From the NCBI GenBank assembly GCA_035938265.1, contig DASZHA010000081.1, positions 31,312 through 95,311 on the forward strand: DNA of 64,000 nt, in the 5' to 3' direction. Numbering within the stretch: the first letter of the stretch is position 1; every line of letters starts with the position of its first letter. The DNA is from DASZHA01 sp035938265. GTDB taxonomy: Bacteria; Chloroflexota; Dormibacteria; DASZGP01. Under the pieces are notes generated by a model, which was given only the letters and a program-made list of their open reading frames with translations, was not told the DNA's origin and made no database searches. The position numbers and the translations under genes were made by a program. Shown here piece after piece: positions 14,261-22,450 of the stretch.

Positions 14261-15466
14261 ATGAGCGATAGCCTCCCGACGCCCGCCGACGTCCAGCGCG
14301 GGCGGCAGGCCGACCGGCGGCCGCGGTCAGCCGATCGGCGGCGCTGGTCGAGCGTGGTGGCGACGACGTTCCACGTCGCCTGGCGAAACCTAACCGGCGA
14401 GCGGCGGCGCTGGGCGGTCAGCACGATCGCGCTCGGCATCGCCGCGATGCTGGTGATCTTCCTCGAGGGCACGGCGCGGTGGGTGACGAGCTCGGGCACC
14501 GCCTACCTCGACCACTCGGGGTCGCACCTGGTCGTGGCCCAGACGGGCGTGGACGACCTCCTCTTCGCCCAGTCGATATTCCCGATGTCGACGTCAACCC
14601 AGGTCGGCCAGGTGAACGGCGTGGCGTCGGCCGCCAGCATCGTCGGCGTCAACGGCGTGGTGTCGGTGGGCGGCGCCCACCTGCCCGTGTACCTGATCGG
14701 CTTCCAGCCGGGGCAGGCTGGGGGACCGTGGAAGATGCAATCCGGGTCGGGGGAGCCGCACGGCTCTGAGGTCGTCCTCGACCGCGGCTTCGCCCGCGTG
14801 GCCAAGGTGGAGGTGGGGCAGACGGTGAGGCTGTTCGGCCAGGACCTGAAGGTGGTTGGCACCTCTGCTGAGACCGACGCCGCTGGGGATTTCTTCGTCT
14901 TCGTCCCCCTCGAGGTGGCGCAGAAGGTCGCTGGTGATGGAGCCGTCAGCTACAGCCTGGTCACGGTCAGGGACCAGTCCTCCGCGGGACAGATCGCCTC
15001 GAGCATCAACCAGCTCCCCGGGGTCCACGCGCTGCCCAGGAGCGAGATCGCCGCCAACGACCGCGCCATGATGACCACCAGCTTCTCGCAGCCGGTGCAG
15101 ATCGTGGCCCTGGTCGGCCTGGTCGCAGGCGTCTTGATCACCGGGATCGTCCTTTACACCACGACGGTGGAGCACTCACGGGACTATGCCGTGCTCAAGG
15201 CGATCGGAGCCAGTGGCGGGGTGGTCTATGGCAGCGCCCTGCTACAGGCGGTTGTGCTCTCCATCGGCGGCATACTGCTCGGCTGGGGTATGGCGACTGC
15301 GATGGCGTTTGCCTTCGATACCTGGGACCCGGTGGTCGAGGCGCAGCTCGACGCCGACCTTGTGATCAGCGTTGCCGCCGTCATCCTGGTCGTCAACGTA
15401 CTCGCCTCATTGCTGCCGATCCGTCACGTCAGCCGGATCGACCCGCAGGAGGTCTTCAAGGCGTGA
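14261..15466 (+). CDS. FtsX/MacB-type ABC transporter permease
   Basis: Integral membrane subunit of an ABC exporter or lipoprotein/envelope transporter of the FtsX-like (MacB_PCD plus FtsX) type. It is 401 aa from ATG 14261. One N-terminal membrane segment (AVSTIALGIAAMLVIFLEG, about residues 50-70) is followed by a large extracytoplasmic domain of about 190 residues. Three C-terminal membrane helices follow, ending with LLPIRHVSRIDPQEVFKA, a typical family terminus. It overlaps the ATPase gene by four bases (GTGA). The substrate is not apparent. It is divergent from glgP with a 31-base gap. Confidence 0.88.
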   Translation: MSDSLPTPADVQRGRQADRRPRSADRRRWSSVVATTFHVAWRNLTGERRRWAVSTIALGIAAMLVIFLEGTARWVTSSGTAYLDHSGSHLVVAQTGVDDLLFAQSIFPMSTSTQVGQVNGVASAASIVGVNGVVSVGGAHLPVYLIGFQPGQAGGPWKMQSGSGEPHGSEVVLDRGFARVAKVEVGQTVRLFGQDLKVVGTSAETDAAGDFFVFVPLEVAQKVAGDGAVSYSLVTVRDQSSAGQIASSINQLPGVHALPRSEIAANDRAMMTTSFSQPVQIVALVGLVAGVLITGIVLYTTTVEHSRDYAVLKAIGASGGVVYGSALLQAVVLSIGGILLGWGMATAMAFAFDTWDPVVEAQLDADLVISVAAVILVVNVLASLLPIRHVSRIDPQEVFKA

Positions 15467-16152
15467 ACGTCATGACCGATGGCGTGAACGTCGTCACCGA
15501 GGGGCTCTCCAAGACGTTCGGCGCTGGGCCGACCGCCGTCACCGCGGTTACCGACGCCAACCTCTCGGTGGAGGCAGGCGAGGTCGTGGTCCTCCTGGGG
15601 CCGTCGGGGTCGGGCAAGACCACTCTCCTTTCGATGATCGGCGGCCTTCTGCACCCGACCTCGGGCCAGGTAATGCTCGGCGGTCAACGCCTCGAGGGCA
15701 GGCCGCGCGACCTGGCTCGCGTACGGCTGAACTCGATCGGCTTCGTATTTCAGACGTTCAACCTGCTGCCCGGTTTCAACGCCCAGGAGAACGTCGCGCT
15801 GCCGCTGCGCCTGCTCGGCGTGCCGGCCGGTGCGGCTCGGGAGCGGGCCACGGAGATGCTGACCGCGCTGGGCCTTGGTGAGCGGCTGACCTCGAGCCCC
15901 AAGACGCTCAGCGGTGGCGAGAAGCAGCGTGTCAGCCTGGCGCGCGCGCTGGTGGCGGAACCGACTGTGCTGCTGGCTGACGAGCCGACCGCCAGTCTGG
16001 ATACCAACACCGGGCGGGACGCCATGCGCGTCCTCAGCTCCTCTGCCCGCAGCGGGAGGCAAGCCTGCCTGGTGGTCACGCACGACACCCGCCTGGTGGA
16101 GTTCGCCGACAGGGTGATGCGGATCGAGGACGGGCGGATCCTGGACAGCTGA
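15463..16152 (+). CDS. ABC transporter ATPase (LolD/MacB family)
   Basis: Nucleotide-binding subunit that pairs with the preceding FtsX-type permease. It is 229 aa from GTG 15463, which overlaps the permease stop; ATG 15472 is possible. Walker A is GPSGSGKTT, the signature motif is LSGGEKQRVSLARAL and Walker B is VLLADEPTASLD. The Q-loop phrase GFVFQTFNLLPGFNAQENV is typical of the LolD/MacB group. Transport direction and cargo are not revealed by the sequence. Confidence 0.93.
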   Translation: MNVMTDGVNVVTEGLSKTFGAGPTAVTAVTDANLSVEAGEVVVLLGPSGSGKTTLLSMIGGLLHPTSGQVMLGGQRLEGRPRDLARVRLNSIGFVFQTFNLLPGFNAQENVALPLRLLGVPAGAARERATEMLTALGLGERLTSSPKTLSGGEKQRVSLARALVAEPTVLLADEPTASLDTNTGRDAMRVLSSSARSGRQACLVVTHDTRLVEFADRVMRIEDGRILDS

Positions 16153-16206
16153 GCGGGGTACAATCGGCCGCCGGCAGGTCGGCAGCCAGTCACGGGGGAG
16201 AACAGG

Positions 16207-17475
16207 TTGAACCACTCACGGATCTTTCTTGGCGCTCTCGCCGCATCGGCCTGCGTGCTGGCCGGCTGCAACCTCACCTCAACGTCCACCTCCAGCTCGT
16301 CTGCCGCGGACTCGGTCACCATCGTGCTCAACACTCCGACCGGCAAGCTCCCCTACGTCGCCTCGTTCACGCAGCAGGGCGCGCAGCTGGCCACCGACGA
16401 GATCAACAAGGCTGGCGGCATCAGCGTTGGTGGCAAGAAGTACCAGGTCAAGCTGCTGGCCTTGGACAACGAGCTCTCCCCGACCAAGTCGCTGGACAAC
16501 GTCAAACGGGCGGTGAGCGAGAAGGCGGTCGCCATCATCGACGACGGCTACACGGTGGATGCGACCTACCAGGCGGCCGCGGATGCGGGCCTTCCCATCA
16601 TGATCGACTACGACACCAACGCGGCCCTGGTCGACGCCACCAAGCGACCCAACGTCTACCGTATCGCGCCGCCCAACGACGCCATGGCCGAGCACCTGGC
16701 GGCCTATGTGGGCGCCAAAAAACTCCAGCTGGCCCTGGTCCACGACGACAGCGACTACGGGCAGGACGGCGCCAGCCACCTCAGGGACGCGTTCAGCAAG
16801 GCCGGCTTCCCGCTTTCGCCCGACGTCACGATTCCCTCCACCGGCACCGGGTATTCCACCCAGGCGCTGCAGGTGAAGCAGAGTGGCGCCACCGGCGTCC
16901 TGCTCTGGGGCCGTGCACCCTCGATGGCGCAGTTCATCAAGGACTACCGCGGCGGCGGCGGCACCGCGCCGATCTTCGCCGGACCGAATGCTGAGGACCC
17001 CATTGTCCGCACCCAGAACGCGGATCATCCCGAGTACATCGAAGGTCTGACATATGCATCGTTCCGAATCACCACCGAGGTCGGTCCGGATCCCTGGAAC
17101 GCGTTCCGCAAGAAGTACGAGGACCACAACTTCAACAACGGCTCCGCCGACTTCAAGGTCGGCGTCCAGACCAAGGCCAAGAAGGACGTGGTCCAACCGC
17201 CCGACTGGCAGCTCTTCCCCTACGACATGGTCTACCTGGTCAAGGGTGCGCTGGAGAAGTCAGGGAGTGTCGAGACATCGGGGAACAAGCTGATCACGGC
17301 CCTCAACGGCGTGCAGATCAAGAGCGGCAACGGCGATAACCGAGGCTGGACAAAGGACAACCATGAGGGCGTCGTCGATGACGACATCTACTTCGCCACC
17401 TTCACCGACATGAAGTTCAAGCCGGTCCAGGACGATGCCCTCTCCAAGTCGCTGCCCCCGATAGACCAGGAGTAG
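16207..17475 (+). CDS. Substrate-binding lipoprotein, branched-chain amino-acid receptor family (Peripla_BP_6)
   Basis: Type I periplasmic-binding-fold receptor of the LivJ kind, tethered to the membrane. The start is TTG 16207 with a GGGGGAG ribosome-binding site ending 6 nt upstream. A lipoprotein signal is clear, with the lipobox VLAGC and Cys21 as the lipid site, followed by a Ser/Thr linker. The family N-terminal phrase FTQQGAQLATDEINKAGGI is present. No livH/M/G/F genes are near; the ABC pair just upstream belongs to a different transporter class. It may therefore be an orphan receptor or serve a transporter encoded elsewhere. The ligand is unknown. Confidence 0.88.
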   Translation: MNHSRIFLGALAASACVLAGCNLTSTSTSSSSAADSVTIVLNTPTGKLPYVASFTQQGAQLATDEINKAGGISVGGKKYQVKLLALDNELSPTKSLDNVKRAVSEKAVAIIDDGYTVDATYQAAADAGLPIMIDYDTNAALVDATKRPNVYRIAPPNDAMAEHLAAYVGAKKLQLALVHDDSDYGQDGASHLRDAFSKAGFPLSPDVTIPSTGTGYSTQALQVKQSGATGVLLWGRAPSMAQFIKDYRGGGGTAPIFAGPNAEDPIVRTQNADHPEYIEGLTYASFRITTEVGPDPWNAFRKKYEDHNFNNGSADFKVGVQTKAKKDVVQPPDWQLFPYDMVYLVKGALEKSGSVETSGNKLITALNGVQIKSGNGDNRGWTKDNHEGVVDDDIYFATFTDMKFKPVQDDALSKSLPPIDQE

Positions 17476-17482
17476 CGGGGCG

Positions 17483-17556
17483 TGGGCCCTGCTGGATTCG
17501 AACCAGCGACCGGCGGATTATGAGTCCGCTGCTCTGACCGGCTGAGCTAAGGGCCC
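17483..17556 (-). tRNA. tRNA with CAU anticodon (Met or lysidine-modified Ile2)
   Basis: The reverse strand folds as a full cloverleaf. The acceptor stem GGGCCCT/AGGGCCC has discriminator A. The D stem is GCTC/GAGC, the anticodon stem GCGGA/TCCGC has loop CTCATAA (anticodon CAT), and the T stem GCTGG/CCAGC has loop TTCGAAT. CCA is not encoded. C4-G69 and C5-G68 in the acceptor, and the GCTGG T stem, match the E. coli minor Ile tRNA more than elongator Met. I therefore lean towards tRNA-Ile2, which would require TilS, but this is inference. Confidence 0.9.
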
Positions 17557-17584
17557 CGGCCGAAAGGTTAACCCTGACAGCCGG

Positions 17585-17968
17585 CTACTCTGTGGAAGCT
17601 GGGCTGGCCTCCGGGATCAAACGCCGGACCTCGGCGCTGAGGGCTTGGAGTGAGAACGGCTTGGTCATGAAGGCGTCGGCGCCCGCCTCCTTGGCGGCCT
17701 CCTCGACCTGGGAGTTGGCGGTCAGCATCACGATCCTGATGTCGCCACCGCCGTCCATCTCGCGCACCTGGCGACAGACCTCAACCCCGCTCATTCCCGG
17801 CATCATGGCGTCGAGGACCATGATCGCCGGGTGGCGCAGGCGCACCTGGGCCAGGGCCTCGCGACCGTTGGTCGCCACCCGGACGGGGTAGCCCTCGGTT
17901 TCGAAGTGAAGGGCCAGAACCCGCACCAGGGGCATGTCGTCGTCGACCACCAGGACCTCGGGCTTCAT
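17585..17968 (-). CDS. Single-domain response regulator (REC)
   Basis: Stand-alone CheY-like receiver of 127 aa, start ATG 17968 overlapping the upstream GGDEF/EAL gene stop (ATGA). The acidic pocket is VVDDD near the N-terminus, the phosphoacceptor Asp is in MVLDAMMPGMSG, and the switch residues are in VMLTANS and FMTKPF. There is no output domain. It is the last gene of a four-gene signalling operon and probably exchanges phosphate with the membrane kinase at the operon head. The longer open frame upstream is only read-through in a wrong frame of the neighbour. Confidence 0.9.
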   Translation of the reverse strand: MKPEVLVVDDDMPLVRVLALHFETEGYPVRVATNGREALAQVRLRHPAIMVLDAMMPGMSGVEVCRQVREMDGGGDIRIVMLTANSQVEEAAKEAGADAFMTKPFSLQALSAEVRRLIPEASPASTE

Positions 17969-20094
17969 CGCACCCTGGCCTCGCCGCGCAGACGCGCCGC
18001 CGACTCTCCAGTCTCGGCGCCAATGCCCCAAGCGGACTGCTTCAGCCAGACCTCCAGCTCCGCTGGCAGCAGCGCCTCGCTGATGTAGAAGCCCTGGGCC
18101 GCGTCGCACCCCAACGACTCCAGCACCAGCCAGGTGTCCTCGTCCTCGACCCCCTCGGCGGTGACCCTGAGGCGCAGGTTGTGACCGAGGTCGATCGTGG
18201 GCTGGACGATGGCGGCGTCGTCGGGGTTGACGGCCATGTCCCGCACGAACGAGCGGTCGATCTTGATCTCGTCCACCGGCAGGGTCTTGAGGTAGCTGAG
18301 CGCCGAGTACCCGGTACCGAAGTCGTCGATCGAAACACCGACGCCCATGTCGCTGAGGCGGCGCACGGTGCGGTCCGCCTGGGCCACCATGATCGCGCTC
18401 TCGGTGATCTCCACGGTCAGCGCCGAGGGGTCGAGCTTGTACTTTGCGAGGAGGTCGCGGATCATCTCCGGCAGGCTCGCCTCGTGAAGGTTGGCGGCCG
18501 ACAGGTTGACCGCCATCGACAGCTCCAGCCCGGCGCGGCGCCACGCATCGAGCTGCTTGAGCGACGTTTCCAGAACCCAGCGCGCCAGGGAGCTGAGAAG
18601 GTCGGTCTGCTCGGCCATGGGGATGAACTGATCGGGCGGGATCAGGCCGCGCACAGGGTGCCGCCACCGAACCAGCGCCTCAACGCCGTACGTCCGGCGG
18701 GTCCTGAAGTCGACCTTGGGCATGTAGTGCAGCTCCAGCTGCTGGTTGCGAATCGCCTGCCGGAGCTCGGTCATCAGTGCCAGCCGGCCGGCGCTGTGCT
18801 CGTCGTGTTCCTGCGAGTAGATGGCCAGGCCGGTCTTGTTGCGCTTGGCGACGTACATCGCGACGTCGGCGTGCCGCAACAGGGTCTCGACGTCGCGGCC
18901 GTGCTCGGGGAATTGGGCGATACCGATGCTGAGCCCGGCGTCAATCCGGGCTTCGCCGATGGCGAAGGGAAGGTCCAGCGACGCCAGGATCTTTCGGGCG
19001 GTGACGATGGTCAGCTCCGCCGACGTGGTGTTGGTTGGCAGCACGCCAAACTCGTCGCCGCCCAGGCGAGCCACGGTGTCGGCCTGCCGCAACGCCAGCC
19101 GCAGCCGCTCCGCCATCTGCTGCAGCAGCAGGTCGCCGGCCTGGTGGCCCAGGGAATCATTGACCTCCTTGAAGCGGTCCATGTCCATCACCAGCACCCC
19201 GAAGGACGAGCTGTCGCGGGTGCCGGTGACGATCGCATGGGAGAGGCGGTCGGTGAACAAGGTGCGGTTGGGCAGCTCCGTCAGGGCATCGTGCAACGCC
19301 AGGAACTCGAGTTCTTTCTCGGCCTTGCGGCGCTCGGTTACGTCCTGTACCACGCCGATGCTGTACAGCGGTTTACCCTCTTTGTCTTTGACAAGTGACA
19401 CGCTGACCTGCACCCATACCACGTCACCGGTCTTTTTCAGGTAGCGCTTCTCGATCCGATAGGCGTCGTTCTGGCCGGCGAACATCTGACGCGAGAGGTC
19501 GGCGGCGGGGTCAATGTCATCGGGGTGGGTGATGTCCTCGATGCCGAGCTTGACGATGTCGTCGTGCTCGTATTCCAGCATCTGGCAGAAGGCATCGTTG
19601 ACCTCGATGAACCTATAGTCCGAACCCACCAGGGCGATTCCCACCGAACCCTCTTCGAAGACCCGCTGGAAGCGCTCCTGGCTCTCGCGTAGCCGCTCCT
19701 CAGTGGCTCGCTTGGCATCCCGCATGGTCTTCTGGTCGAGAGCCTTGGTGACCGCCGGCGCCAGCCGCGTGAGGCGGTCCTTGAGCAGGTAGTCGGCGGC
19801 GCCCATGTGGATCGCCTCCACGGCGACGTCTTCGCCGATGCTGCCAGACACGATGATGAAGGGGACATCGATGTCACGCTCGTTGAGCAGCTTGAGGGCG
19901 CTGATGGCGTCGAACTGGGGAAGGTTGTAATCCGCCAGGATCAGGTCGTAGCTGGAGCCGAGCTGTTGAAGGTAGTCCGCCTTGTTGTCGACGCGTGTGA
20001 CCTCGGCGTCGTAGCCCGCTACCTTGAGCTCGTGCATGACCAGCTCGGCGTCAGGGGCGCGATCCTCCAGCATGAGGACGTTGATCGGAATCAT
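17965..20094 (-). CDS. REC-PAS-GGDEF-EAL cyclic-di-GMP enzyme
   Basis: Bifunctional c-di-GMP signalling protein of 709 aa from ATG 20094 (TTG 20100 is the alternative). Domains in order: receiver (1-120, phosphoacceptor Asp55 in LILADYNLPQ), PAS with PAC (about 143-258), GGDEF and EAL. The cyclase motif GGDEF is intact at 345-349, with an inhibitory I-site RQAD at 336-339. The phosphodiesterase motif is intact at EAL (Glu472), and further motifs EITESAIM, DDFGTGYSALSYLK and TAEGVED are present. Both activities therefore look possible; which dominates cannot be read. It sits between two receiver genes, consistent with control by the kinase of the operon. Confidence 0.93.
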   Translation of the reverse strand: MIPINVLMLEDRAPDAELVMHELKVAGYDAEVTRVDNKADYLQQLGSSYDLILADYNLPQFDAISALKLLNERDIDVPFIIVSGSIGEDVAVEAIHMGAADYLLKDRLTRLAPAVTKALDQKTMRDAKRATEERLRESQERFQRVFEEGSVGIALVGSDYRFIEVNDAFCQMLEYEHDDIVKLGIEDITHPDDIDPAADLSRQMFAGQNDAYRIEKRYLKKTGDVVWVQVSVSLVKDKEGKPLYSIGVVQDVTERRKAEKELEFLALHDALTELPNRTLFTDRLSHAIVTGTRDSSSFGVLVMDMDRFKEVNDSLGHQAGDLLLQQMAERLRLALRQADTVARLGGDEFGVLPTNTTSAELTIVTARKILASLDLPFAIGEARIDAGLSIGIAQFPEHGRDVETLLRHADVAMYVAKRNKTGLAIYSQEHDEHSAGRLALMTELRQAIRNQQLELHYMPKVDFRTRRTYGVEALVRWRHPVRGLIPPDQFIPMAEQTDLLSSLARWVLETSLKQLDAWRRAGLELSMAVNLSAANLHEASLPEMIRDLLAKYKLDPSALTVEITESAIMVAQADRTVRRLSDMGVGVSIDDFGTGYSALSYLKTLPVDEIKIDRSFVRDMAVNPDDAAIVQPTIDLGHNLRLRVTAEGVEDEDTWLVLESLGCDAAQGFYISEALLPAELEVWLKQSAWGIGAETGESAARLRGEARVR

Positions 20095-20103
20095 CGACAA
20101 TGC

Positions 20104-20541
20104 TCAGTTGGCGTCGGGCAACGGCGGGCGGTTGAGCAGCAGCCAGTACAGCCCCAGCTCGCGAACCGCTTCGGTGAACTGCTCGAAGTCCACCGGCTTG
20201 ACGATGTAGCTGTTGGCGCCGCAGTCGTACCCGCTGACAATGTCGCGCTCCTCGCGCGAGGAGGTCAGCAGCACCACCGGGATGTGCTTGGTGCGGGGAT
20301 CCTTCTTGACCTGGCTGAGGACCTCCAGTCCGTCCACCTTGGGCAGCTTGAGGTCCAGCAAGATGACGCGCGGAGACTGGTCTAGATCACGCCCCTCATA
20401 GGCGCCACGGGCGAAGAGGAAGTCGAGAGCCTCCTCGCCGTCTCGGACCACGTGCAGACGGTGCGACACGTGGTACTTGTTGAAAGCGTGGAGGGTGAGC
20501 TCCTCGTCGTTGGGGTTGTCCTCGACCAACAGGATCTCCAC
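20104..20541 (-). CDS. Rcp1-like response regulator
   Basis: Single receiver domain of the phytochrome-partner (Rcp1) type, 145 aa. The start is taken as GTG 20541 (VEILLVEDNPNDEELT), one base after the kinase stop; ATG 20586, inside the kinase gene, would add 15 residues. The phosphoacceptor Asp is in VILLDLKLPKVDG, with later motifs VVLLTSSREE and YIVKPVDFEQF. The cognate kinase gene is immediately upstream, so phosphotransfer between them is the natural reading. Confidence 0.9.
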   Translation of the reverse strand: MEILLVEDNPNDEELTLHAFNKYHVSHRLHVVRDGEEALDFLFARGAYEGRDLDQSPRVILLDLKLPKVDGLEVLSQVKKDPRTKHIPVVLLTSSREERDIVSGYDCGANSYIVKPVDFEQFTEAVRELGLYWLLLNRPPLPDAN

Positions 20542-20542
20542 C

Positions 20543-22408
20543 TCACGCTCCAAGGGCTGCAATCCCCGTTTCCATCCCTGGTTCATCCTCCCCCAATGTG
20601 AAGTAGAAGGCGGCCCCCTGACCGGGCGTTGACTCGGCCCAGATCCGACCACCATGTCGGTGAATGATCCGCTGCACTATTGCCAGCCCCGCACCGGTGC
20701 CCTCGTACTCGTCCGCCCGGTGCAACCGCTGGAAGACCCCAAAGAGCTTGTCCGCGTACTTCATGTCGAACCCCACCCCGTTGTCCTTGACAAAGTACAC
20801 GGTCTCGCCATTCTCGTGCCGTGTCCCGACCTCGATCGTAGCCGGGTTGCGGTCACGAGTGAACTTGGCGGCGTTGCCGATCAGGTTAGCGTACACCTGC
20901 TGCAGCAACACCAGGTCGGAGCGGCTGTTCGGCATCTCGCGCACTTTAAAGTCGATGATGCGGCCGTTGGCGCTCGCCTTGAGGCCGTCGATGACCCGGG
21001 CCACGACATCCCCGGTGTCAACCAGCTGGTGCTTCATCTCCTGTCGTGTGAGACGCGAGAAGGTCAGCAACCCGTCGATCAGCCGGCCCATGTCCTCGGC
21101 GTTGGTGCCGATCAGGCCGAGGTAGCGCTGGCCGTCCTCGTCCAGCTGTTCGCGGCTCTCGTCCATCAGGATGCGGGAGAAGCCGTTGATCGCGCGAAGT
21201 GGCGCCCGCAGGTCATGGGAAACGGTGTACGAGAACGCCTCCAGCTCCTTATTGCTGGCCTCCAGCTGCTCGGTGCGCTGGGCGACACGCTTTTCCAGGT
21301 TCAGGTTGAGCTGACGCAGCTGGTCCTCGCTGTCGCGCAGCGACTCCACCAGCCGAACCCGCTCCAGCGCGGCGGCGATGGCGGCGCTGTACGCGGTCAG
21401 CCGCGCCACCTCGTCGCTGCCGAAGAGTGGCGTGAAGGGCCCCGAGAGGACGGCCAGGCCGCCGGCTCCGCCACTCCCGTCCCAGGGCAGTAGGATCGCG
21501 CTGCGACTGGGCCCGAGGCTTACAACCCCGCGTTGCCCGGTGCGCAGCTCGGCCATGAAACGCTCCTGAAGGGACTCGTCGACGCCCTCGGCGATGAGCA
21601 CGTGCCCGCTCCCGTCGGATACCAGGCCGCCGTCGGCTCCCACCAGGCGCGTCGCCCATTCCAGCGACTTGCGCGCCAGCGTGGTCCGGTCGGGGGAGAA
21701 CAGCAACAGCTCGCGCACCGCCTCGGCGGCGGCGCCCTCCTCGCGTTCCCGCCAGTACCGACGTATCCACTTCGGCGGCGCAAAGGCGATGTAGAGGACG
21801 GGGATGATGGCCAGGGTGAAGAGCTGGATTCCGATCTTGTAGATGTCATTGTTGGCCGCCGGCGCCGCCCCGATCGCCACCACCAGCACGAGGACGATGC
21901 CGCCGTACCCGGTGCTGAGCGCGCGCAGCCGGGCGCGCTGGACCGCGGGACGGCCCCTTGACATCAGCCAGAGCCGGAAGATGGGCTCGACCACGGTCGC
22001 GATCCAGACCCCGAACAGGACGATGACCGCGGCCAACTGGAGCGGCTTGGGCATGTCGGGGAATAAGACCAGCGGAATGGTGCCGGCGGTGGCCACCAGC
22101 ACGGCAAGGCCGGCGATGGTCTTGGTCCGACGCTTGAGCGGGACCAGGCTGTCGCGGAAAAGGAGCAGGGAGTAGCCGGCGCCCATGAAGCCGGCGAGGG
22201 TGAACACACTAACGCCGGTCTTGAGGCCGGCGGGCAGCAGGTTGTCGACCTGGCTGATCAGCGAGACAAGCGCCAGGAGCCCGATGGCCAGCGCCAGGTA
22301 ACGCCGGCTGGCGCCACGCTTGCGGATCCAGTCGGCCAGGGTGATAAGGGCCAGCAGGCAGAAGCCGGCCGTGCTTGCATATTGGAGAGTTGCCTGGACG
22401 GTACCCAT
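20543..22408 (-). CDS. Membrane sensor histidine kinase (multi-TM, GAF-like, HisKA, HATPase)
   Basis: Sensor kinase of 621 aa. The N-terminal 210 residues form about six or seven hydrophobic helices. A GAF-like region follows (about 235-350), then a coiled coil (LRQLNLNLEKRVAQRTEQLEA) and HisKA with His398 in YTVSHDLRAPLRAI. The HATPase has NLIGNAAKF, VKDNGVGFD and GTGAGLAIV. The architecture is Cph1-like in the kinase half, with a membrane sensor in place of phytochrome. Start ATG 22408 is preferred over GTG 22417 because a TAGAGT -10 box lies 7 nt before it and GTG 22417 falls inside that box. It heads the operon; the signal sensed is unknown. Confidence 0.92.
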   Translation of the reverse strand: MGTVQATLQYASTAGFCLLALITLADWIRKRGASRRYLALAIGLLALVSLISQVDNLLPAGLKTGVSVFTLAGFMGAGYSLLLFRDSLVPLKRRTKTIAGLAVLVATAGTIPLVLFPDMPKPLQLAAVIVLFGVWIATVVEPIFRLWLMSRGRPAVQRARLRALSTGYGGIVLVLVVAIGAAPAANNDIYKIGIQLFTLAIIPVLYIAFAPPKWIRRYWREREEGAAAEAVRELLLFSPDRTTLARKSLEWATRLVGADGGLVSDGSGHVLIAEGVDESLQERFMAELRTGQRGVVSLGPSRSAILLPWDGSGGAGGLAVLSGPFTPLFGSDEVARLTAYSAAIAAALERVRLVESLRDSEDQLRQLNLNLEKRVAQRTEQLEASNKELEAFSYTVSHDLRAPLRAINGFSRILMDESREQLDEDGQRYLGLIGTNAEDMGRLIDGLLTFSRLTRQEMKHQLVDTGDVVARVIDGLKASANGRIIDFKVREMPNSRSDLVLLQQVYANLIGNAAKFTRDRNPATIEVGTRHENGETVYFVKDNGVGFDMKYADKLFGVFQRLHRADEYEGTGAGLAIVQRIIHRHGGRIWAESTPGQGAAFYFTLGEDEPGMETGIAALGA

Positions 22409-22415
22409 CCCCGCC

Positions 22416-22421
22416 ACTCTA
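22416..22421 (-). promoter_or_regulatory. -10 box (TAGAGT) of the membrane kinase operon
   Basis: TAGAGT ends 7 nt before ATG 22408, the leaderless layout. It abuts an inverted repeat at 22421-22440. Confidence 0.6.
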
Positions 22422-22440
22422 AACCGTCGTTTACCGGTTT
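22421..22440. repeat. Inverted repeat AAACCG-N8-CGGTTT
   Basis: AAACCG at 22421-22426 and CGGTTT at 22435-22440 are exact complements. The repeat lies between the stop of the cyclase/ATPase gene and the kinase -10 box. It could be an operator immediately upstream of the promoter or a weak terminator for the preceding gene; there is no U-tract. Confidence 0.45.
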
Positions 22441-22450
22441 GAGATCGGTA

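Noticed and set aside
16159..16164. TACAAT as a promoter for the lipoprotein gene
   Set aside because: It looks like a -10 box but there is no -35 at proper spacing; the gene has a clear ribosome-binding site and may be read from the upstream ABC genes. Not listed as a feature.
17969..18667. Receiver gene extended to 360 aa
   Set aside because: The extra residues are an out-of-frame reading of the EAL domain; the receiver starts at ATG 17968 overlapping the upstream stop.
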